38,515 bases of DNA from Acanthaster planci (Eukaryota; Echinodermata; Asteroidea; Valvatida; Acanthasteridae), in NCBI RefSeq assembly GCF_001949145.1, contig NW_019091488.1:795814-834328 (forward strand). The letters are read 5' to 3'. Below the pieces are notes generated by a model. The model saw only the letters and a program-made list of their open reading frames with translations, had not been told where the DNA came from and did not search any database. Shown piece by piece: positions 24,890-32,755 of this stretch; position 1 is the first letter of the stretch; each line of letters begins with the position of its first letter. The position numbers and the translations under genes are program-made.

Positions 24890-27030
24890 GCCATTTGGAT
24901 AAAAAGCTCAAACTTCTTTCGAGAACATACCTTTAACTACAGCAAATATGGATATGAAACTTAAAACATTGGATAGAGGATAGGAATATGTGAACTTTCC
25001 GATGATGCAAAGAATACCTGATTTTGAAGATTCCAGTATTTTTATTATTGGATATAATGGAGCAACCAAGCAGGGGAGGTTTGCCAGCAAGGTGTGGATA
25101 TGGCAGTACTGCAACGAAATCAGACGCAGTAGTTTAAAAAGTTGAACTTCTTTCGAGAAAATCTCTTTAACTACAGCAAATATGAATATGAAGATCACAT
25201 CTTTGGATAGAGAATCATGTGAACTGTAAAGATGCAAAGATTGCCGGAATTGGACCATTTTCAGATCTTTTATGACGGGATATATGGAGCAACCATGCAC
25301 TGGATGTTTAAAGGCAAGGTGTGGACACGTCCGTACTTGCGAAATTTGGAAGAAGTAGGGTAAAAACTTCAAACTTCTTTTAGGAATATCTCTCTAAGTA
25401 AACCAAATGTGTATATAAACTTACACCGCTGGATAGAGGAAAATGTCAACTTTCCGATGATGTTAGGATTGGCGGATTTGGACCATTTTCAGGTCTTTTA
25501 TGACAGGATATATGGAGGATCCAAGCAGAAGAAGTATGTAGCTAAGGTGTGGACACGGAAGTACTGCGGCGAAATTGGAAGACGTAGGGTAAAAACTTCA
25601 AACTTCTAACAACAGCAAATATGGATATGAAACTTACATCATTGGATAGAGGAACATAGGAATTTCCCGATGATGCAAAGATTGCTGCATTTGCACAGTT
25701 TCAGGTTTCTTATGATTTGATATTTGGAACAATCTAGCACGGGAAGTTTGCTAGCAAGGTTAAGATTTGGAGAACTGCCAGGGTTTTGAAGTAGTAGGGT
25801 TAGAGCCTTCAACTTATTTCAACAATATCCCCCCAAACCCAGCAAATATTGGTAATAAACTTACATCATTGGATAGATTGGCATGTGAACCTTCCAATGA
25901 TGCAAAGATTGAGGGGATTGGACCATTGTCATCCTTTTTGTGGTTGGATATATGGAACAATCTTGCACGGGAAGTTTGCTACAAAGGATAGGATTTGCCA
26001 GAAGTGCATCGAATTTGGAAGTACTACGGTTAAAACATTCAACAAACGGCATATATGGATATGAAAAGTACACCATTGGATTGAGGAACATGTGAACTTT
26101 CCAATGATGCGAAGATTGCCGTATTTGGACCAACTTTCATTTTTTTATGACTGGATACATGGAACAATCTAGCACTCGAAGTTTGCTAGCAAGGATAGGA
26201 TTTGGCAGAACTGCATCGAATTCGGAAGTAGTAGGGTTAAAACGTTCCACTTCTTTCAACAATCTTCTCAAAAACAGCAAATATGGATATGAAACGTACA
26301 ACATGGGATAGAGAAACATGTGAACTTTGCAATGATGTAACGATGGATGGGTTTTGATTACTTCCAGGTCTTTTGTGATGGGATATATAGAGCCACCAAA
26401 ACAGGAAGCTCGAGAAGGCAATTTGTGGACACGGAAGTCCTGCAGCGAAATTGAAAGAGGTACGGTAAAAAGTTTCAACTTCTTCAACAATATCTTTCTA
26501 CCTACAGCAAATATGGGAATGAAACTTACATCATTGGATAGAGCAAGATGTGAGCTTTCCGATGGACAATTTTCAGGTTTCTATGATTGGATATAGGGAG
26601 CCACAAACAAAGCTTGAAGGCAATTGTTTACATGGCAGACCTGCAAAAAATGCCAACACAGGCAGTACATCTTTCGAAATATCTTTTAAACTACAGCAAA
26701 TATGGATATGAAACTTACATCATTGGATAGAGGAAGATGTGAGACTTGCTGATGATGCAAAGATTGCTGCATTGGACCATATTTAGGTTTTTTATGATTG
26801 GATATATGGAACAATCTATTACAGGAAGTTTGCTAGCGAGGGTAGGACATGGCAGAACTGCCGTGAAATCGAAAGAGGTACAGTAAAATTTTAAAATACT
26901 TTTAACAATATCTTCTAAACTACATCAAACATGGATATAAAACTTACATCATTATGTGAGCCTTCCGATGATGCAAAGATTGCCGGATGTGGACCATTTT
27001 TAGGTTTTTTATGATTCGATATATGTGTCA
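24890..27030 (+). repeat. Satellite array A: about 10 diverged copies of a ~230-bp monomer
   Basis: The landmark phrase GGATATGAAACTTACATCAT, or a close variant, recurs at about 24956, 25189, 25416, 25629, 25856, 26063, 26291, 26521, 26710 and 26939, giving spacings of roughly 190-233 bp. Each unit also carries CCGATGATGCAAAGATTGCC, TTGGACCATTTTCAGG, GGATATATGGA and CTTCAACTTCTTTCAACAAT. Two sub-variants alternate: one reads AAGGTGTGGACACGGAAGTA and the other AGGATAGGATTTGGCAGAAC at the same place. Copies are visibly more diverged than in the right-hand array. The array breaks off at GATATATG near 27023. Confidence 0.9.
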
Positions 27031-27471
27031 GAATGACCCAGTGGATCAAACGACCCCTAGAAGAAAGTTATTTTTCTTTATAGGAAGGACGAGAGCTTAT
27101 TTTATTCACATTTTGGTCCGCCTTGTACTCAGTATTTTAATATAAAAATGAAGTCAGCTCAATGTCAATGGCTAAATCAAATCAGTGTGCACTGCTTAAT
27201 ACAATATTTACATGTACATACAATATTTCAATCGCAACAGCCAGCAACCAATTTTTGCATTCAATAAAAAAATCCTAACACCACTCTCAGTCCAATCATA
27301 AGTAACGGCACTGGTTAAAGTTAGAAGAACAATTTAGAGGGTAGTCTTACATTCGTCATTTATAAATTTCAATTCGTTTGGGCCACTTATACGTAGGCTG
27401 CGAGAACCCCAAATACTATTCTCAATATTCCTATTCCCAATACTATTTCCACGCTGGTATAAATAACAAGT
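27031..27471 (-). other. Non-repetitive stretch, possible 3' UTR of a minus-strand gene
   Basis: This segment follows the stop codon at 27475-27477 on the minus strand. It contains a minus-strand AATAAA at 27106-27101, about 370 nt downstream of that stop, as expected for a polyadenylation signal. There is no other gene. A plus-strand AATAAA also occurs near 27263. AT-rich sequence like this contains such hexamers by chance, so the support is weak. Confidence 0.25.
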
Positions 27472-27474
27472 TAT

Positions 27475-27666
27475 TCACTTATTTTGTTCGCGCAACCTAT
27501 GCCTCATATTGTTAACTGTCCCGTACGTGCCGTCAAGTTGCCTTTGAGGATCGTTCACGTAGTAGGCCTGACGTTTGTGAGCCCACCCCCAGCCAACGTT
27601 CTGTCCTGCTGTCAGGAAACAGCCGCCGGTGGGACATCTACGATCCACCGCGTACAGCCATTCGAA
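27475..27666 (-). CDS. Possible C-terminal coding segment, product unknown (truncated by gap)
   Basis: On the minus strand a 63-codon frame emerges from the assembly gap and ends at TGA (27475-27477). It reads EWLYAVDRRCPTGGCF, then AGQNVGWGWAHKRQAYY, and ends RHRLREQNK. The composition (W, Y, C, G, N, D mixed, no low complexity) looks protein-like, and the region is more GC-rich than its flanks. A suitably placed AATAAA follows. The plus strand is also open over the same span (27484 onward), so one of the two is a shadow. I favour minus on composition. I recognise no family, and the start is lost in the gap. Confidence 0.3.
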   Translation of the reverse strand, partial: FEWLYAVDRRCPTGGCFLTAGQNVGWGWAHKRQAYYVNDPQRQLDGTYGTVNNMRHRLREQNK

Positions 27667-28352
27667 NNNNNNNNNNNNNNNNNNNNNNNNNNNNNNNNNN
27701 NNNNNNNNNNNNNNNNNNNNNNNNNNNNNNNNNNNNNNNNNNNNNNNNNNNNNNNNNNNNNNNNNNNNNNNNNNNNNNNNNNNNNNNNNNNNNNNNNNNN
27801 NNNNNNNNNNNNNNNNNNNNNNNNNNNNNNNNNNNNNNNNNNNNNNNNNNNNNNNNNNNNNNNNNNNNNNNNNNNNNNNNNNNNNNNNNNNNNNNNNNNN
27901 NNNNNNNNNNNNNNNNNNNNNNNNNNNNNNNNNNNNNNNNNNNNNNNNNNNNNNNNNNNNNNNNNNNNNNNNNNNNNNNNNNNNNNNNNNNNNNNNNNNN
28001 NNNNNNNNNNNNNNNNNNNNNNNNNNNNNNNNNNNNNNNNNNNNNNNNNNNNNNNNNNNNNNNNNNNNNNNNNNNNNNNNNNNNNNNNNNNNNNNNNNNN
28101 NNNNNNNNNNNNNNNNNNNNNNNNNNNNNNNNNNNNNNNNNNNNNNNNNNNNNNNNNNNNNNNNNNNNNNNNNNNNNNNNNNNNNNNNNNNNNNNNNNNN
28201 NNNNNNNNNNNNNNNNNNNNNNNNNNNNNNNNNNNNNNNNNNNNNNNNNNNNNNNNNNNNNNNNNNNNNNNNNNNNNNNNNNNNNNNNNNNNNNNNNNNN
28301 NNNNNNNNNNNNNNNNNNNNNNNNNNNNNNNNNNNNNNNNNNNNNNNNNNNN
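27667..28352. other. Assembly gap (686 N)
   Basis: The run consists entirely of N. Any open frame drawn across it is meaningless, and the nominal length may not reflect the true distance. It separates two GC-richer stretches that both look possibly coding on the minus strand. Confidence 1.
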
Positions 28353-28361
28353 TCTAGAGTG

Positions 28362-28622
28362 TGCTTAAGGATTGGACAGGTGGGGGGGGGTACCTCTCCG
28401 TCCCATATCTTGCCCGGTATACGTACAGCTGAAAGGTGGATCTCCGTTGCGCAGTATGGTTCGGCCGCCGCTTGGGCAACAGGTGCGTTGTCCCTACGAC
28501 CTGGTGGAGCAGTTTCCCCAGTGCTTGGTATAACCGTTGGGACAGTCAAGCCAAAACCTCACACTAGTTTGCCATCTAAACAAAACATTTCCCAGCGAAT
28601 TACGTGCATCTGTATGCAAACG
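28362..28622 (-). pseudogene. Possible degraded cysteine-rich coding segment next to the gap
   Basis: One minus-strand frame reads RWQTSVRFWLDCPNGYTKHW, then GNCSTRS, a TAG stop at 28496-28494, and continues RTCCPSGGRTILRNG and FSCTYTGQDMGRRG up to a donor-like AGAG|GTACC. The Cys/Trp/Tyr/Gly pattern looks like a small disulfide-rich extracellular module, and the CPNGYTKHWGNC start faintly recalls C-type-lectin-like openings. An overlapping minus frame (from 28549) and a plus frame (28359-28631) are also open but are Pro/Ala/Gly-rich, typical of shadows in GC-rich DNA. The TAG would make it a pseudogene, an exon boundary or a sequencing error. Function is unknown. Confidence 0.2.
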
Positions 28623-28919
28623 TACTTATGACTAAATTCAACTCATTTCTACGATCCACATTCAATAAAACTTCAATAATCCGCAAAGATTTAAGTCAGT
28701 TTCCGCACAAATCCATGCAATACGATATTTTGTAAAAAAATTGTTGATATTTTTGCTAATAAGTTGTCATTTTCTTCACTTTGGTTCAGTGTCACGTAGG
28801 CCCATCCGATTTTACACAATCCATGCCAGTCTGCTATACCGCTAACATTTTCATCACTTCGCGTATAACCCTATGGTATAAAGTTTAGGCCTACATCATA
28901 CTGCTGACCTTCATACTGT
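28623..28919. other. AT-rich spacer
   Basis: No gene, repeat or signal could be supported in this stretch. Confidence 0.5.
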
Positions 28920-28920
28920 G

Positions 28921-28974
28921 GCGCCGCGCCCCTCCGACGAAGGCGAGGGCGCCCTCTTCCTCGAGGCGCGGCGC
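28921..28974. repeat. GC-rich interrupted palindrome
   Basis: The arms GCGCCGCGCC (28921-28930) and GGCGCGGCGC (28965-28974) are exact reverse complements. The centre holds a second perfect 12-bp palindrome, GAGGGCGCCCTC (28945-28956). It sits at the start of a CpG-rich stretch in AT-rich surroundings. Confidence 0.7.
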
Positions 28975-29161
28975 GTCGGATCGGACGGCATGCCGGAGTG
29001 TCCCTGAGCGGCTAGGCTAGGGACGAGTCCGTTGGGACCGAAGTATACCGTCCCCCAAGAAAGCTGGTCTTCGTCGAGATGATGGCAAATCTGATTGGTC
29101 GAAAATTAATGACATAACCCGGACAGACCTGACTTGAAATAAACTTCGCCTGGATATGTGA

Positions 29162-29169
29162 CTTATATA
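29162..29169 (-). promoter_or_regulatory. TATA-box-like element
   Basis: TATATAAG on the minus strand matches the TATAWAAG consensus. It lies at the edge of the CpG-rich stretch, pointing towards the possible minus-strand coding segments at the gap. No transcript evidence is available, and such octamers are common in AT-rich DNA. Confidence 0.25.
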
Positions 29170-29219
29170 GAACAATTAACAAGCAGCTGGTTTATTCATC
29201 AATAGACTCAACCAATACA

Positions 29220-29235
29220 CCAGTAGAGGGCGCTA
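29220..29235 (+). promoter_or_regulatory. CTCF-like binding motif
   Basis: CCAGTAGAGGGCGCTA matches every position of the core vertebrate CTCF consensus CCASYAGRKGGCRS (14 of 14). CTCF is a zinc-finger architectural protein present across most bilaterians. Partial matches with the same GAGGGCGCTA/GGGGGCGCTA core are at about 908, 1422 and 29868-29878 (opposite strand). Alternatively the word may belong to a dispersed repeat. Confidence 0.4.
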
Positions 29236-29573
29236 TTGACGGGAGACTGTGTGATTATACCTGACCGGACTTCGCCCAGAGCAGCGAACACCACAATTAA
29301 TTGTGGGCATCCAGTGCCGAACCATGGACTTTAGCAAATCTACGGGGCTTATTGTCAGGGCTGCGCTACACGCAACTCACATCATGAGATAGCAATCCGC
29401 CCTTGCGTCGACGGCAAGCTCCTATCAGGAACTATACCGCACCACCGATCAGCCCCTCAACCTACCGAGCCCCTCAACAACACACGCACCACTTGGACTC
29501 AGGCACAGTCACACTAGGCTAGGTGACTTTAATCCTTGCTCAGGATTCTTGACCCTTACCTCAGGATTAGCCC

Positions 29574-29643
29574 TTGATCAGGTCCAAAGATTGCATAGCG
29601 CCGCACAGCGGCGCCGCTCGGCGCTATACAATCTTTGATCAGG
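29574..29643. mobile_element. Small fold-back insertion flanked by 9-bp direct repeats
   Basis: Arms CAAAGATTGCATAGCGCCG (29585-29603) and its inverse (29619-29637) match at 18 of 19 positions. The loop contains the perfect palindrome AGCGGCGCCGCT (29607-29618). The direct repeat TTGATCAGG occurs at 29574-29582 and 29635-29643 on either side, overlapping the right arm by three bases. The layout resembles a miniature fold-back element with a target-site duplication, or a cruciform-forming regulatory site. It encodes no protein. Confidence 0.5.
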
Positions 29644-29990
29644 ACGACTAGGCTAGGCCTAGCCTACGCGCGCCTTTTATAGCTTTTGCACTGCTCTGAC
29701 CACGCTCGCGCTCACGCGACCAAGCAGTGACCTCCGCTGCCCTATCGCATAACGCACAAGGCGGAGCCTATGCGCTGCGCTTGCTTAACACTCACGTATG
29801 CGCGCCTAACATCTGCCTTTGTTACTGGGCAGAGCGCCATCTATAACTTTGCACCGCGCCTAGCGACTAGCGCCCTCTGTCACGCCACAAAACTATAGGG
29901 CCTAGGCTGTAGTTGGGGTACCCTCCCTGTATGCATGCCACGGGCTAGGCTGCACGTGCTTGCCTGATACTAAGCCAGGTAGGCCTACAG

Positions 29991-30434
29991 GTACTGCACA
30001 CGAATATGACGTACATGTGTAGCTAGGCCGACTAAGCCTAGGAGCCAAAGATTTAGTGACCAACTCGTTTGCCACATTTGTATCACACAGAGTATTTGTG
30101 TAAAAGCATATTCATCAGTTGTATTGGAGATGGTACACTTTACTCAGTGCAGCAAGTCCCAGTGACAACATAATACTCATAAGTAAGGCTTGAACCCTTG
30201 ATTGCCCATGCTTACTCCATATATTCGTGTTCAACTGTACTGCTTTCATAGACATTAGTAGTCAACATGTACATACCAGTACTTACCAGCTTCAGCTCAT
30301 CAACTGGCTAGTGCAAATAAAAAGGTTCTGCTACCAAACTGCCTTTCATAATTTGAAGCTGATCCCCGTGTCTCCATCCCTCCCACTACCTCCCACATAA
30401 AAAAAAAATGTTTGTTGTTTATATGTCTCCATAG
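29991..30434. other. Upstream flank or intron of the SAMD3-like gene
   Basis: This is AT-rich sequence without recognisable coding content. It ends in the acceptor TATATGTCTCCATAG at 30434. Earlier exons of the SAMD3-like gene were looked for between 28.6 and 30.4 kb and not recognised. Confidence 0.4.
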
Positions 30435-30597
30435 GGAAACTGCTGGAAGCAACAAAATGGTCGCTTGCTATCGGAGACTTGGTGCTCTCAGATGTATCCA
30501 ACCCCATCTCGGCCATCAGCCTGCTGTTTTGTTCTTATTATGTGTTCAACCTACAGTACCCGAAATGCTCGTCTGGGGCCATGGAGTTCATTCAGAG
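30435..30597 (+). CDS. Penultimate exon of a SAMD3-like family gene
   Basis: A 163-nt exon runs between acceptor CTCCATAG|GG and donor AGAG|GTCAGA, phase 1 in and phase 2 out. It encodes KLLEATKWSLAIGDLVLSD, then a hydrophobic ISAISLLFCSYYVFNLQYPK segment and ends AMEFIQR. The signature Y-x-F-N-x-x-Y-P-K followed by x-E/F-F-I-Q-R is what I recall from the C-terminus of SAMD3-like (sterile alpha motif domain-containing protein 3-like) proteins, which are multicopy in several invertebrates and fish. Their molecular function is not established. A longer overlapping frame (30412-30720) is a shadow. The upstream part of the protein was not found in the window. Confidence 0.62.
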
Positions 30598-30901
30598 GTC
30601 AGAAAAAAGGCAGCTGAGTGTATATTACAATGGGGATGCTTATGGGTTAAATCATGTCTGACTAAAAATGTAACAACTCACTTGATGATGGGAGATATTT
30701 ACGTTTCTTTTGCCTGGTAAAAGTATGTTGAAATTTCATAAAAATGGTTTTCAAACAAGTAGAAACTCGATAAATAATAAGAAAATTGTATTTTGGAATT
30801 GGAAATCTTTCTTATTACATGTAGGTGTACTCATGACATAATCATGATTCATCATAAAAAGCACAAGGAAACCTACTTGGTTCTATAAAAAATTTTAGAC
30901 A

Positions 30902-31062
30902 GTGAAAGAAAAAACTGAAGCAGAATTTGAACCTGCAACCAATGGGACACCAGTCCGGTGCTCTACCAACTGAGCTCTCTAGCTCTAAGTTGGCGGTCAT
31001 CCCAACAGTCACTACTTTGTTTCTGGGGTGCCAGTCAAAAGCCAGTTAACTGTTCTGCCAAT
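30902..31062 (-). repeat. tRNA-like repeat, left inverted arm
   Basis: Read on the minus strand, this arm ends in a tRNA-like segment with a box A-like AGCTCAGTTGGTAGAGC and a box B-like GGTTCAAATTC, each one base off the RNA polymerase III consensus. Upstream lies a body containing GCACCCC/ACAAAGTAGTGACTG. It matches the right arm at 31174-31339 in opposite orientation, with roughly three quarters of positions alike by eye. It lies in the last intron of the SAMD3-like gene. Confidence 0.65.
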
Positions 31063-31173
31063 GTACCTCATATCACACCCGAATTCATGTGGGTAACACT
31101 AAAAAAAGATACAGCTTTTTAAATTTCAATCCATCATAATAATAACAAGGAACGTGACTGGGGGTGATGGGGG

Positions 31174-31339
31174 TTGGCAGAGTAGTTAACTGGCATCTGA
31201 CTGGCACCCAAGAAACAAAGTAGCGACTATTTGGATGACTACCAACTATGAGGGCTGGATAGCTCAGTTGGTAGACACCGGACCAGTGCCCAGTGGTCGC
31301 AGGTTCATACCCCGCTCCAGTCAATTTTTTTTGTTTCAC
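31174..31339 (+). repeat. tRNA-like repeat, right inverted arm (tRNA-derived SINE-type)
   Basis: The body (31174-31250) is followed by a tRNA-like segment at 31252-31323. It has a perfect box A, TAGCTCAGTTGG (31260-31271), and a box B GGTTCATACCC (31302-31312) with one mismatch. The acceptor stem GGCTGGA/TCCAGTC pairs at all 7 positions counting one G-U. The D arm lacks one base and the anticodon stem is disrupted, so this is not a working tRNA. A T run (31323-31332) follows, as at pol III ends. Together with the left arm it makes a large fold-back with a 111-bp spacer. Confidence 0.68.
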
Positions 31340-31606
31340 TTACTATGTGCTCTAGAAATAATCATGAGACTAACATGTACGTGGCAGCATTGCAAAAAAA
31401 ATGAAACGATGGTAGATTGGATTCATCAACCAGAAATAAAGGGTAAAACTTCAAGGAGTGGACGAATGGGATAACAAATTGTCTCCATATTTAAGTCACA
31501 TTCATTGCAATGATGCTATGACTGACAAATATATTCATGAACACTACCTAGAAGAAACCCTGCTTGTAATTTATTTTAGAAAGATAATTTTGCGTTTCTA
31601 TTCCAG

Positions 31607-31727
31607 GTGCCTAGCTGGCATAAACCCCCAAGACGGAACCAAGACTGGACGGAAGACAGGAGTTCATACAGGTGTATTGAAGCTTGCAAATGACCTGAAG
31701 GCGTTCGAAAATGAACGGCATTTGTGA
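31607..31727 (+). CDS. Last exon of the SAMD3-like family gene
   Basis: The exon starts after a good pyrimidine-rich acceptor (GTTTCTATTCCAG|G) and ends at TGA (31725-31727). It encodes CLAGINPQDGTKTGRKTG, then VLKLANDLKAFENERHL and the stop. The first residues fit exactly where the family continues after FIQR (C-F/L-x-G-I-N-P), and the short helix with L-x-x-F-E near the end is the usual tail. Phase agrees with the preceding exon. A transcript would also need earlier exons; without those the locus could be a partial gene copy. The minus-strand frames here are shadows. Confidence 0.62.
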
Positions 31728-32430
31728 TGGGCAACCTGCACAGTCTAGTTGGCATGGCCAAGTATCTGTTACAAATGAACTTTTTAAATCTGCATGAACA
31801 TTTGTACCCGGTTGTTTTGGGGTAAAAAAACTATTCCCCACCCACTCAAAGCCAAATTATACCTGGTTTTTTTTCAGAAAAGAAAATTTCACCCTTGATT
31901 GAAACGTCAGGCCCTCTTACTTAACTGACATAAAAATTTGTGACAGTTAATACAAACCCAACATGAATTTTCCTTTCTCTAGAAACGCCACAGTACAGTT
32001 TGGCCTTGTGTGGATTTTGAATAATCCAGTCCAGCCTTGCTTTTTTATTTCACTTGTAAACTGAATAAGTATCATGAAATAAGTATCATTACAAAGTGCA
32101 AGTTTTTTACTCCAAAGCAACCAGGTACAGTTTGGCCTGGTTGGGGTTTGGAATGTCGTAGTGCAGCCTCGCATGTTTTTAGTTTTCTTTTGAAGTGAAT
32201 ATGTTTTAAGACAAAGGCACAGAGTGCAATATTTTAAACCTAAAATGGTGTTACAACAAATAAGCACAAATGGAGCAAATTTAAAACAACATCTTTATAT
32301 GCAAGTCCAGAGTAAAATGACACTCTTGTGCAGATTGTGAGATATAAACCAAAGCACTTTTTGTTTGTAAGGAAAGTGTTTCAGGTCTGTATTTCTTGCC
32401 TTTAGTATATAACCTGGTCCATTAAACAAC
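31728..32430 (+). other. 3' flank of the SAMD3-like gene
   Basis: This is AT-rich and has no gene. It contains two related segments, CCACAGTACAGTTTGGCCTTG near 31987 and CCAGGTACAGTTTGGCCTGG near 32129. Each is followed by GTGTGGATTTTGAAT- or TTGGGGTTTGGAATG-type sequence and a CCAG/CAGCCTTGC- or CTCGCA-type tail, so a diverged ~140-bp tandem duplication is likely. No clear polyadenylation signal was singled out. Confidence 0.4.
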
Positions 32431-32755
32431 AGGGCAGTCGACGGTGCTGTTAAATGACGCCATTAGCAGTGAATTCAACAGAAAAAACTAATCAAAAAAT
32501 AATGGGTCTGTAAAGCAACAGTGTAAAAAAGCATTACATTTTGTTGTTTTACATTTTTCAGGCGTTAAATGATGTCTTGGAAAATGAAAAATACAGGGTC
32601 TGGGGCTTAAAGAAACGGGTTGTTTCGTTAAAGTACAGAATTTGAAAGTTAAAAGTTAAAAAGTTAAAATACAGTCCGTTCCGTTAAAATACAGCTGCTG
32701 TTTTTTTACGGAACGGTTCTGGCGTCCCAACTGCCATATTTTTTTACAGTGTAGA
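32431..32755. mobile_element. MITE-like non-autonomous element remnant
   Basis: The stretch is rich in TTAAAATACAG/GTTAAAGTACAG words and ends in ACGGAACGGTTCTGGC, then AACTGCCATATTTTTTTACAGTG. Endings of this kind (CGGAACGGTTCTGGC, T-run, ACAGTG) are familiar from miniature DNA transposons in animals. No transposase is present and I could not define both ends. It abuts the first monomer of array B directly. Confidence 0.35.

Larger units (their letters stand above)
28920..29990. promoter_or_regulatory. CpG-rich stretch, possible promoter island or retroelement LTR remnant
   Basis: About 1 kb is markedly richer in G+C and CpG than the rest of the window. It holds two GC-rich hairpins, a perfect CCACAATT/AATTGTGG palindrome (29291-29306), a CTCF-like site, a minus-strand TATA box and many GCGCC/TAGGCCTAG words. 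No open frame here is recognisable. It could be a promoter for the possible minus-strand gene at the gap, a promoter for the plus-strand SAMD3-like gene, or an old LTR; minus-strand TATATAAG and AATAAA near 29160-29200 would fit the last. Confidence 0.35.
30598..31606 (+). other. Last intron of the SAMD3-like gene
   Basis: The intron runs from GTCAGA to acceptor TTTCTATTCCAG. Both ends are in phase 2/1 agreement: the split codon AG|G restores Arg in FIQR-CLAGINP. It contains the inverted pair of tRNA-like repeats and no other gene. Confidence 0.6.

Noticed and set aside
27484-28549. Long frames spanning the N run
   Set aside because: They are open only because N positions cannot be stops. 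The gap length is nominal.
31252-31323. Functional tRNA gene
   Set aside because: The acceptor stem and promoter boxes are kept, but the D arm lacks a base and the anticodon stem does not pair. It is also part of a repeated arm.
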